From: Anaerolineaceae bacterium UBA3924
Lineage (GTDB): Bacteria > Chloroflexota > Anaerolineae > Anaerolineales > Anaerolineaceae
DNA: 64,000 nucleotides
Reading direction: 5' to 3'
NCBI GenBank assembly: GCA_002385985.1
Contig: DGEO01000037.1
Coordinates: 102,505-166,504 of the forward strand
The position numbers were made by a program, and so were the translations under genes. Under the pieces are notes generated by a model, which did no database searches, had not been told where the DNA came from, and worked only from the letters and a program-made list of their open reading frames with translations. Positions 33,208-40,370 of the stretch are shown piece by piece. Position 1 is the first letter of the stretch; every line of letters begins with the position of its first letter.

Positions 33208-34244
33208 CATCAGCCAATCCCGCCATCACCAATCGAGCCGATCTGCTCCGCAATAAACGCGGCGGGTCGCGCGGGCGGCAGACCCGGGTGACCCAGATGG
33301 CCCGCAAGCCCGTGAAAACCCAGCCTGTGATGGTGCGCAATGTCAGCCAGCCGGCCTTCCGCTCCAACGTGCGGGTCGCGGCGGCCACTCAGCCGCGCCG
33401 CCAGATCTACTACAGCCTGGGCGCGACCGGCGCTGAACTGCGTCTGCCCGCGCTGCCAGTGATCAACCCGGGCTGGCGGATGCTCTCGGGCCTGCTGGCG
33501 GTCTTCCTGGCGCTGGCCCTCTACACCCTGATGAACGGCCCCCTCTTCGCGGTGCAGCAGCTGGATATTGTCGGGCTGCAGCGGGTCAACCCGGCGGAGA
33601 TCGAGTCCCTGCTGAACATCACCAACGCGTCCATCGTGACCATTCAGCCGGACCTGATTGCCAGCCAGATTGCCAGGGCCTTCCCGGAATTCTCCAGCGT
33701 CGATGTGACAGTCGCCTTCCCGGCCTTTGTCGGCATCACCGTCACCGAACGCCAGCCGGTGATGGCCTGGCAGATGCCCGACCAGACGTTATGGATCGAC
33801 GCTGAAGGGACGCTGATCCCGGCTCGCGGCGAGCCTGCCGAGCCGCTGCCAACCATCACCGCCAACGGCCTGCCCCCTCTGGTGGCAGAAACCTCGCCTT
33901 CAGAAGTTGACGAACTTACCTTAAATGATGCTAAAATTGACCAGGAAGCCAATCCACAACCCTCCATTTGGGGTCGGCAGGTAGAAAGAAAATTTATCCA
34001 CGCTACCGAACAGCTCCGCCCATACGTACCTGAGGGCGCGAACCTGGTCTATGACGTGTCCAGCGGTTTAGGGTGGATGGATCCACGCGGGTGGCAGGTC
34101 TTTGTTGGACTCACCTTAGATAATATCGAACTGAAACTGGTGGAATACCAGGCCGTGGTTGAACACCTCAATCAGCAGGGCATCATACCCAGCATGATTA
34201 GCGTCGAACACGTGCATGCGCCGTTCTACCGCATGGAGCCTTGA
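33204..34244 (+). CDS. ftsQ: Cell division protein FtsQ (POTRA domain)
   Basis: A 346-residue bitopic protein at the ftsQ position. The first 90 residues are an unusually long, arginine-rich cytosolic region; one membrane segment follows (LSGLLAVFLALALYTLM, about 93-110), then a POTRA domain (FAVQQLDIVGLQRVNPAEIE ... SVDVTVAFPAFVGITVTERQP) and the FtsQ beta domain with WIDAEGTLIP. It recruits FtsL and DivIC/FtsB in the septal complex. The start overlaps the ddl stop (ATGA). A stretch near 33900-34000 is clearly more AT-rich and holds a promoter-like sequence. Confidence 0.88.
   Translation: MTSANPAITNRADLLRNKRGGSRGRQTRVTQMARKPVKTQPVMVRNVSQPAFRSNVRVAAATQPRRQIYYSLGATGAELRLPALPVINPGWRMLSGLLAVFLALALYTLMNGPLFAVQQLDIVGLQRVNPAEIESLLNITNASIVTIQPDLIASQIARAFPEFSSVDVTVAFPAFVGITVTERQPVMAWQMPDQTLWIDAEGTLIPARGEPAEPLPTITANGLPPLVAETSPSEVDELTLNDAKIDQEANPQPSIWGRQVERKFIHATEQLRPYVPEGANLVYDVSSGLGWMDPRGWQVFVGLTLDNIELKLVEYQAVVEHLNQQGIIPSMISVEHVHAPFYRMEP
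33907..33937 (+). promoter_or_regulatory. Candidate internal promoter for ftsA-ftsZ
   Basis: Inside ftsQ: TTGACG (33907-33912), 19-nt spacer, extended -10 TGCTAAAAT (33929-33937). The spacer is long, but the TG extension compensates. It lies in an AT-rich dip about 310 nt before ftsA. Confidence 0.4.
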
Positions 34245-34248
34245 AGCT

Positions 34249-35484
34249 ATGGATGATCCAATTGTTGTAGGCATCGACATCGGAACCACGAAAGTCTGCA
34301 CACTGGTTGCCAGGGTGGAAGGTGAGCGGAATCTCCGCATCCTGGGCGTGGGCATCGAACCCTCCCACGGGATCCGCAAGGGCACCATTGTCGATCTGGC
34401 CGCCGCATCGCAGTCCATCAGCCGCTCCGTGGAGAAGGCGCAGCGCTCTTCCGGTCTGGAAATCACCTCCGCGCTGGTCAGCCTGGCCGGGTCGCACGTC
34501 TCCTCGGTCAACAGCCGCGGCGTGGTCGGTATTTCCGGCGGCGTGATCGATCAAGACGACGTGGCCCGCGCGCTCGAGGCAGCACAGGCCGTCGCCATCC
34601 CCCACAACCGGGAGATCATTCACGTCATCCAGCGCGGCTTCACCGTGGACGGGCAGGACGGCATCCGCACCCCCATCGGAATGCACGGCTACCGGCTGGA
34701 AGTCGAAGCGCACATCATCACCGCTTCGCAGACCACCGTCGAAAACCTGCGCCAGTGCGTGCAGGCCGCCGGCGTGGAGGTCAACCAGTTCGTGCTCAAC
34801 CCGCTGGCCTCCGGCGAGGTAGTCCTCACGGAAACCGAGCGCCAGATGGGCGTGGTGGTTTGCGACATCGGCGGCGGCACCACCGACATGGCCATCTACA
34901 TCGACGGCGATGTCTGGCACACCATGGTGATCGCACTGGGCGGTAACCACATCACCTCAGACATCGCCCACGGGCTGCGCCTTTCGCTCGAGCAGGCGGA
35001 AGAGGTAAAGAAGGCCCACGGGCACGCGCTCGAGCGCGAGGTCAGCCCGGAAGAGGCCATCACCATCCGCACCTTCGGCGAAGAAGGCCCCAAACAGGTC
35101 AGCCGCCGCGAGCTGGCCATGATCATCGAGGCCCGCGCGGAGGAGATCTTCCAGCACGTGCTGCAGGAGATCAAGCGCTCCGGTTATGACGGCCTGCTGC
35201 CGGCTGGCATGGTGCTGACCGGCGGAGCCAGCCTGCTCCCGGCGCTGCGGCCGCTGGCCAGCCAGGTGCTGGGACTGCCGGTGCGCCTGGCTCGCCCGGA
35301 GAACTTAATGGGTCTTACAGATCAGTTGAACTCACCTGCGTATTCCACCAGCGTCGGGCTGCTCTACTGGGCTTTGCTGATGAGCGAGGCCAGCGTTCCG
35401 TCGCTGCGAGGCAGGCACCGAAACCAAGGAGGGGTGATCGATTGGGAAAGTGTCAAGAGCTTCTTCAAACGCTTGCTGCCGTAA
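34249..35484 (+). CDS. ftsA: Cell division protein FtsA
   Basis: Actin-like ATPase that tethers FtsZ to the membrane. The 411-residue protein has the phosphate-1 loop VGIDIGTTKVCTLVA, the FtsA-specific 1C region (ITSALVSLAGSHVSSVNSRG), the phosphate-2 loop CDIGGGTTDMAIY, the adenosine motif VLTGGASLLPALRPL, and a C-terminal amphipathic membrane-targeting helix (ESVKSFFKRLLP). ATG 34249 is 11 nt behind GGAG; the open frame from 34216 overlaps ftsQ and is not conserved. Four nt separate it from ftsQ. Confidence 0.95.
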   Translation: MDDPIVVGIDIGTTKVCTLVARVEGERNLRILGVGIEPSHGIRKGTIVDLAAASQSISRSVEKAQRSSGLEITSALVSLAGSHVSSVNSRGVVGISGGVIDQDDVARALEAAQAVAIPHNREIIHVIQRGFTVDGQDGIRTPIGMHGYRLEVEAHIITASQTTVENLRQCVQAAGVEVNQFVLNPLASGEVVLTETERQMGVVVCDIGGGTTDMAIYIDGDVWHTMVIALGGNHITSDIAHGLRLSLEQAEEVKKAHGHALEREVSPEEAITIRTFGEEGPKQVSRRELAMIIEARAEEIFQHVLQEIKRSGYDGLLPAGMVLTGGASLLPALRPLASQVLGLPVRLARPENLMGLTDQLNSPAYSTSVGLLYWALLMSEASVPSLRGRHRNQGGVIDWESVKSFFKRLLP

Positions 35485-35562
35485 TCCATTGTGGCCAACC
35501 GGTCTCCGGTTAGATCGGAATCGTTTTCAGACCTCACAGCATCATTATCGGAGGAGAAATCC

Positions 35563-36732
35563 ATGGACATGAACCCTCTCAGCGAATCATTTGCCCGCAT
35601 CAAGGTCGTGGGCGTAGGTGGAGGTGGCTGCAATGCCGTTAATCGTATGATTGAAGAAGGCTTGCAGGGCATCGAATTCATCACCGTCAACACCGATGCA
35701 CAGGCGCTGCTGCAGTCCAAGGCATCTGTCCGGGTGCGCATTGGCGACAAAGCCACACGCGGCCTGGGCGCTGGCGGCAACCCCGAGATGGGGCGCAAGG
35801 CGGCCGAAGAATCGGCGGAAGAGCTGTACGAAGTCCTCAAGGGCTCGGACATGGTCTTCGTCACCGCCGGTCTGGGCGGCGGCACCGGGACGGGTGCGGC
35901 CCCCATTGTGGCCCAGATCGCCAAGGAAGTTGGAGCGCTCACCATTGGCGTCGTCACCCGTCCCTTCACCTTTGAAGGCGCCCGCCGCGCGCAAAGCGCT
36001 GAAGCCGGCATCGCCAAACTGAAAGAGCATGCGGACACGCTGATCGTCATCCCCAATGACCGCCTGCTGCAGATTGTGGACAAGCGCGTCAGCCTGCAGG
36101 AGGCCTTTGGCACCGCGGATGATGTGCTTCGCCAGGGTATTCAGGGTATTTCCGAGCTCATCACCGTGCCCGGCCTGATCAACCTCGACTTCGCCGACGT
36201 GCGGGCGATTATGTCCGAGGGCGGCGCCGCGCTGATGGCTGTCGGCAAAGCCTCCGGCGAAGATCGCGCCCGCCTGGCCGCTGAAATGGCCATTTCCAGC
36301 CAGCTGCTGGACATCACCATTGACGGCGCCCGCGGCATCCTCTTCAACGTGACCGGCGGTTCCAGCCTGACCCTGTTCGAGGTCAACCAGGCCGCCGCCA
36401 TCATCAAAGAGACCGCCCACCCCGACGTGAACCTGATCTTCGGCGCCGTGATCGATCCCAACCTGGGCGACGAGATCCGCATCACCGTGATCGCTACGGG
36501 CTTCGACCGCCCCAACATGCGCACCGCCCCCGCCGCACCGGGCAGGGAGCAGCAGCGCCCTTCTTCCCTGCGCAAGGATGAGGGTAAAAGCGCCACGGTG
36601 AGCAGCGCCGCCCCACGCCAGGAACGCCCGGCTCAGGCCCCCATCCCCGCGCCGACCGAATTTCAGCCTCACGTGATTAATACGGAAGATCTGGATATTC
36701 CCGCCTTTTTGCGGAACCGGAACCAACGCTGA
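35563..36732 (+). CDS. ftsZ: Cell division protein FtsZ
   Basis: Tubulin-like GTPase forming the Z ring. The 389-residue protein has KVVGVGGGGCNAVNRMIEEG, the tubulin signature VTAGLGGGTGTGAAPIVA, the synergy-loop region LINLDFADVRAIMSEGG, and a variable linker ending with the conserved C-terminal peptide DLDIPAFLRNR, which binds FtsA and other partners. The frame is open from 35491, but ATG 35563 is preceded by GGAGGAG. Last gene of the cluster, with a strong terminator 80 nt downstream. Confidence 0.97.
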   Translation: MDMNPLSESFARIKVVGVGGGGCNAVNRMIEEGLQGIEFITVNTDAQALLQSKASVRVRIGDKATRGLGAGGNPEMGRKAAEESAEELYEVLKGSDMVFVTAGLGGGTGTGAAPIVAQIAKEVGALTIGVVTRPFTFEGARRAQSAEAGIAKLKEHADTLIVIPNDRLLQIVDKRVSLQEAFGTADDVLRQGIQGISELITVPGLINLDFADVRAIMSEGGAALMAVGKASGEDRARLAAEMAISSQLLDITIDGARGILFNVTGGSSLTLFEVNQAAAIIKETAHPDVNLIFGAVIDPNLGDEIRITVIATGFDRPNMRTAPAAPGREQQRPSSLRKDEGKSATVSSAAPRQERPAQAPIPAPTEFQPHVINTEDLDIPAFLRNRNQR

Positions 36733-36815
36733 TAACAACACAGGGATATTCTCCTCCCTGCAGAATCAGGTTGAGCGCCTGATTTGGCGGTCTGGCCTGC
36801 CGTCTGAAAACGACT

Positions 36816-36857
36816 GCGCCTGCCTGCTCTTACGGAGCGGGCAGGCGCTCTTTTTAT
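36816..36857 (+). terminator. Terminator ending the dcw cluster
   Basis: GCGCCTGCCTGCTC (36816-36829) pairs with GAGCGGGCAGGCGC (36835-36848) with a single mismatch, loop of 5 nt, followed by TCTTTTTATT. Confidence 0.85.
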
Positions 36858-36900
36858 TGACCTGCTCCGCCCCGCTGGCAATTAAACCGGTCAGCTACCG

Positions 36901-37107
36901 GCACTCATTTTTTAAGGTTCGGGAAAACCCGTTAATCCATGGCATGAACTTTTCTGAGAACCCGAACCTACAGGTTGCATGAATCGGGCCAGCCGGGACC
37001 CTGCCCCGCCATGTGGGGCTGTCATCGGACAGGAGTCCACCCGAATCCTGGAAGGGCAGGTGAAACCCTTAAGGGTGAAGTCTGAAATGAGGGGCGGGGT
37101 TTATTTT
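36901..37107 (+). other. Structured intergenic element, possible non-coding RNA or leader
   Basis: About 200 nt without a gene but dense in complementary segments. AGGTTCGGG (36915-36923) pairs with CCCGAACCT (36961-36969), in competition with a small CGGG-AAAA-CCCG hairpin (36920-36931). Then GCCCC (37003-37007) / GGGGC (37015-37019), GGAC (37027-37030) / GTCC (37035-37038), CCTGCCC (37000-37006) / GGGCAGG (37054-37060), and the palindrome ACCCTTAAGGGT (37065-37076). CCCCGCC (37004-37010) can alternatively pair with GGCGGGG (37093-37099), which is followed by TTTATTTT, an attenuator-like arrangement. It does not match a riboswitch class that I can recognise. Confidence 0.4.
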
Positions 37108-37131
37108 AAGATTATAATTTTCCGCTTTATA

Positions 37132-37160
37132 TTGTTGTGACCGGGCCTTTATGCTAAAAT
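37132..37160 (+). promoter_or_regulatory. nrdR-nrdJ promoter
   Basis: TTGTTG (37132-37137), 17-nt spacer, TAAAAT (37155-37160) with the TG extension (TGCTAAAAT). The start is expected near 37167, inside the first palindrome. Confidence 0.65.
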
Positions 37161-37163
37161 AAA

Positions 37164-37177
37164 GCCGTACATACGGC
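37164..37177 (+). promoter_or_regulatory. Palindrome 1, candidate NrdR box
   Basis: GCCGTACATACGGC, symmetric except for the central pair, overlapping the predicted transcription start of nrdR. The centre resembles the TATA-like core of NrdR boxes; its TACATACGG is offset exactly 33 nt from TATATACGG in palindrome 2. Confidence 0.45.
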
Positions 37178-37190
37178 GCTTCAATGTAGC

Positions 37191-37217
37191 CATACCCCCA
37201 TATATACGGGGGGTATG
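37191..37217 (+). promoter_or_regulatory. Palindrome 2: candidate NrdR box or attenuator hairpin
   Basis: CATACCCCC (37191-37199) and GGGGGTATG (37209-37217) flank an ATATATACG centre. It could be a second NrdR box about three helical turns from the first. It is also followed by TTTTT (37218-37222), so in RNA it could act as an attenuator before nrdR. Confidence 0.45.
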
Positions 37218-37276
37218 TTTTTCAAAGGGGGCTATTACCCGTCCCTGCCGTATATCCTATTTTGGAGGCAAGGAAC

Positions 37277-37726
37277 GTGCGCTGTCCTTACTGTCAGCAT
37301 GATCGCTCTAGAGTGCTGGATACCGCCCACGACGCGCGCGGCGGGGTGCGCCGCCGCCGCGAGTGCGAAAAGTGCGGCAACCGCTTCAGCACCTACGAAC
37401 GCCCCATCCTGGCCACCCCGCTGATCGTCAAACGTGACGGCACCCGCGAGGAGTTCGACCGGGACAAGCTCATTCGCGGCATTCGCATTGCCTGCGCCAA
37501 GCGGCCGGTTTCCGCCGCGGAGATCGAGCGGCTGGTGGGTGAGATCGAGTCCTCGCTGCAGCAGATGGGCCGGGCTGAAGTCCCCTCCCGCGTGGTGGGT
37601 GACATGGTCATCTCCGGCCTGAAGGAGCTGGACCAGCTCGCTTACATCCGCTACGCCATTGTCTACCTGCACATGTCTGACCTGCAGGCTATTCGCGACG
37701 AAATCGATCGCCTACTGGAAGACTGA
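37277..37726 (+). CDS. nrdR: Transcriptional repressor NrdR
   Basis: ATP/dATP-sensing repressor of ribonucleotide reductase genes. The 149-residue protein has the N-terminal zinc ribbon (MRCPYCQHDRSRVLDT ... CEKCGNRFSTYER, four cysteines) and the ATP-cone domain beginning LIVKRDGTREEFDRDKLIRG. The length is standard. GTG 37277 follows GGAGG at 8 nt and gives the exact family start; an upstream TTG at 37262 overlaps that site. Followed by nrdJ after 31 nt; it probably represses both through the palindromes upstream. Confidence 0.95.
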   Translation: MRCPYCQHDRSRVLDTAHDARGGVRRRRECEKCGNRFSTYERPILATPLIVKRDGTREEFDRDKLIRGIRIACAKRPVSAAEIERLVGEIESSLQQMGRAEVPSRVVGDMVISGLKELDQLAYIRYAIVYLHMSDLQAIRDEIDRLLED

Positions 37727-37757
37727 CACTGCCATTAGTTTTTAGAGGAGTATACCC

Positions 37758-40352
37758 ATGGATATGAAGCTTGACTTGCCGCGCAGTGAACTTCTGGAAA
37801 CCCCTCCCCTGCCGGATAACCTCCCCGGTATTGACCTGACTCACAACGCCCGCCAGGTGCTCGTCCGCCGCTACGTCCGCCGCGGTGAGGACGGCCAGCC
37901 GGTGGAATCCGTGGAGGAAATGTTCTGGCGTGTGGCCTATCACATCGCAAAGGTGGAAACCGCCTGGGGCGGGGATGTCGAGCAGCGCGCGGTGGAGTTC
38001 TACCGCCTGCTGACCAGCAAAAAGTTCTTCCCCAACTCGCCCACTTTTACCGGTGCCGGCACTCCCCTGGGCCAGCTGGCGGCGTGCTTCGTGCTGCCCA
38101 TTTCCGATGATATGGGCCGCTCCTCCTCAGGCATTTTCGAAACCCTGCGCGACGCCGCGCTTATCCAGCAGACCGGCGGCGGCAACGGGTTCGGCTTCTC
38201 GCGCCTGCGCCCCAAGGGCAGCCTGGTGAAATCCTCCGCCGGTCAGGCCACCGGACCGGTCGGCTTCCTGCGCGTCTACGACAACGCCTTCGGCGAAATT
38301 GCCCAGGGCGGGACCCGGCGCGGGGCCAACATGGCCGTGCTGCGGGTGGATCACCCGGATATTGAAGAGTTCATCACCTGCAAGACCGACGAGAACCAGA
38401 TCACCAACTTCAACATCTCCGTCGGCATCACCGACGCTTTTATGAAAGCGGTGGAGCAGGATGAAGACTGGCCGCTGGTCTTCCCGGACGTGCGCGACCC
38501 GCGCTACCGCCAGGTGGACGGCACACTGGAGCAGATGGTCGAAGCGGGCGTGCCCCTGGTGACCTACAAAACCGTCCGCGCCCGCGAGCTGTTCGAGAAA
38601 ATCGTCCGGCAGGCGCACCACAACGGCGAGCCGGGCGTCCTCTTCCTCGACGCGGCCAACCGTGCCAACCCGGTCCCGCACCTGTATCCGCTCGAGGCGA
38701 CCAACCCGTGCGGCGAGCAGTGGCTGGGGCCGTACGAGAACTGCTGCCTGGGATCGGTCAACCTGGCCCAGCACTTCGGCCCCGAAGGCACGGTGGACTG
38801 GGATGAGCTGCGCAAGAGCGTTGAGCTGGCCACCATCTTCCTGGATGATGTGGTCGAAGCCAACAACTATGTCCCGGCTGTTCCTGAGCTGAAAGCGGCC
38901 GCTCACCGTGCCCGCCGCATTGGCCTGGGCCTGATGGGCCTGGCCGACCTGATGTACCATGTCGGCATCCGCTACGGGTCGCCGGAGGGGCAGGAGTTCG
39001 CCGCCCAGGTGATGGAATTCATCCGCTATCACTCCATGCGGACGTCCATCCGCCTGGCCGAACAGCGCGGTGCCTTCCCGGCCATCGAAGGCTCGATCTA
39101 CGACCCGCAGAGCCTGCGCTGGCAGCCCCCCACCCCGCTGGAACCGTACCAGAACGACTGGGGCCGGCCGGAGATCCACTGGGATGAAATTGTGACCGGA
39201 ATCCAGCGCTCCGGCATCCGCAACGCCGCGCAGACCACCATCGCCCCCACCGGCACCATCGCCACGGTGGCCGGCTGCGAAGGCTACGGCTGCGAGCCGG
39301 TCTTCGCCCTGGCTTACATCCGCCATGTGAACGACAACGGTAATGACCTGCAGCTGACCTACACCAGCCCGCAGTTCGAGCAGGCGCTGATCCGCGCGGG
39401 CATCTCCGAGGATGACCGCGCCCGGATCATCGAACAGGTCATGGAGGCCGGCTCCTGCCAGGATGTCCTTGAGCTTCCTGAGGAGATCCGCGACGTGTTT
39501 GTCGTCTCCCAGGACATCACCGCCGAGGAGCATGTGCGCATGCAGGCCGCCATGCAGGCCTTCGTCGACAACAGCCTGTCCAAGACCATCAACTTCCCGC
39601 CCGAAGCCACCCCCGAGGACGTAGCCACCGCCTACCGGCTGGCCTGGAAGCTGGGCTGCAAGGGGATCACCGTTTACGTGACCGGTTCGCGGGAGAAAGT
39701 GGTGCTGGAGACGCTCGCCACAGCCAGGCAGAAGAAAGCCCCTGAACCGCAGCCGGAGACCGCCGAACAGCTGCTCATCTGGCAGGAGAACAAGAAGCCC
39801 CGCCCGCGCAGCCTGCCCGGCTTCACCTACTCCATCGAGACCCCGCTGGGCAAGGCCTTCGTCACCATCAACGAGAACGGTGGCAGCCAGCCGTTTGAGG
39901 TCTTCATCAACACCTCCAAGGCCGGTTCTGACACCGCCGCCGTCTCCGAGGCCATCGGCCGGTTGATTTCCTACACCCTGCGCCTGTCCTCGCCGATTGA
40001 GCCAGCCGAGCGCATGCGCCAGATCATCCGCCAGATGCTGGGCATCGGCGGGGGCCGTCCGCTGGGCTTCGGCCCCAACCGGGTTCGCTCGCTCCCGGAC
40101 GGCGTGGCCCAGGTGCTGAACGAGTACCTGCGCGAGCGTGAGGACCGCATCCAGCCGGATCAAAAGGAGCTGCCGGCCGCTGCGGACGGGCAGTTCTTCC
40201 TGGTCAGCCCGGCAAAGACCGACCCCCCGGCCGTGCGGGACGGACAGCGTTTCCTGAGGATCGGCGACCTGTGCCCTGAGTGCGGCGAGGCCACCTTGAT
40301 CAACGAGGAGGGCTGCCGCAAGTGTTACACCTGCGGGTACAGCGAGTGTTAA
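37758..40352 (+). CDS. nrdJ: Vitamin B12-dependent (class II) ribonucleotide reductase
   Basis: Makes deoxyribonucleotides using an adenosylcobalamin-generated thiyl radical, with or without oxygen. The 864-residue protein has NSPTFTGAG, the substrate loop QQTGGGNGFGFSRLRP, TNPCGEQWLGPYENCCLGSV with the active-site cysteine, APTGTIATVAGCEGYGCEP, the TSCPD domain (EVFINTSKAGSDTAAVSEAI) near residue 715, and a C-terminal redox/zinc-like tail LCPECGEATLINEEG ... CYTCGYSEC. AGAGGAG precedes ATG 37758. No class I or III reductase lies nearby. Confidence 0.95.
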   Translation: MDMKLDLPRSELLETPPLPDNLPGIDLTHNARQVLVRRYVRRGEDGQPVESVEEMFWRVAYHIAKVETAWGGDVEQRAVEFYRLLTSKKFFPNSPTFTGAGTPLGQLAACFVLPISDDMGRSSSGIFETLRDAALIQQTGGGNGFGFSRLRPKGSLVKSSAGQATGPVGFLRVYDNAFGEIAQGGTRRGANMAVLRVDHPDIEEFITCKTDENQITNFNISVGITDAFMKAVEQDEDWPLVFPDVRDPRYRQVDGTLEQMVEAGVPLVTYKTVRARELFEKIVRQAHHNGEPGVLFLDAANRANPVPHLYPLEATNPCGEQWLGPYENCCLGSVNLAQHFGPEGTVDWDELRKSVELATIFLDDVVEANNYVPAVPELKAAAHRARRIGLGLMGLADLMYHVGIRYGSPEGQEFAAQVMEFIRYHSMRTSIRLAEQRGAFPAIEGSIYDPQSLRWQPPTPLEPYQNDWGRPEIHWDEIVTGIQRSGIRNAAQTTIAPTGTIATVAGCEGYGCEPVFALAYIRHVNDNGNDLQLTYTSPQFEQALIRAGISEDDRARIIEQVMEAGSCQDVLELPEEIRDVFVVSQDITAEEHVRMQAAMQAFVDNSLSKTINFPPEATPEDVATAYRLAWKLGCKGITVYVTGSREKVVLETLATARQKKAPEPQPETAEQLLIWQENKKPRPRSLPGFTYSIETPLGKAFVTINENGGSQPFEVFINTSKAGSDTAAVSEAIGRLISYTLRLSSPIEPAERMRQIIRQMLGIGGGRPLGFGPNRVRSLPDGVAQVLNEYLREREDRIQPDQKELPAAADGQFFLVSPAKTDPPAVRDGQRFLRIGDLCPECGEATLINEEGCRKCYTCGYSEC

Positions 40353-40370
40353 TTATTCAGGGATTCGAGA

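Noticed and set aside
36945..36990. TPP riboswitch-like CTGAGA followed by ACCC and ACCT
   Set aside because: The second half of the THI element (ACCTGATCTGGATAATGCCAGCG-type core) is not present and the flanking pairing does not fit.
37000..37100. Cobalamin riboswitch before the B12-dependent reductase (GGACAGGAGTCC resembles the B12 box)
   Set aside because: The conserved GGGAA...GGTG core and the CCCGCNACTGT segment are not found in the right order, and the resemblance is limited to a short stretch that forms a small hairpin.
38127..40163. 678-codon minus-strand frame opposite nrdJ
   Set aside because: Antisense shadow of a certain gene.
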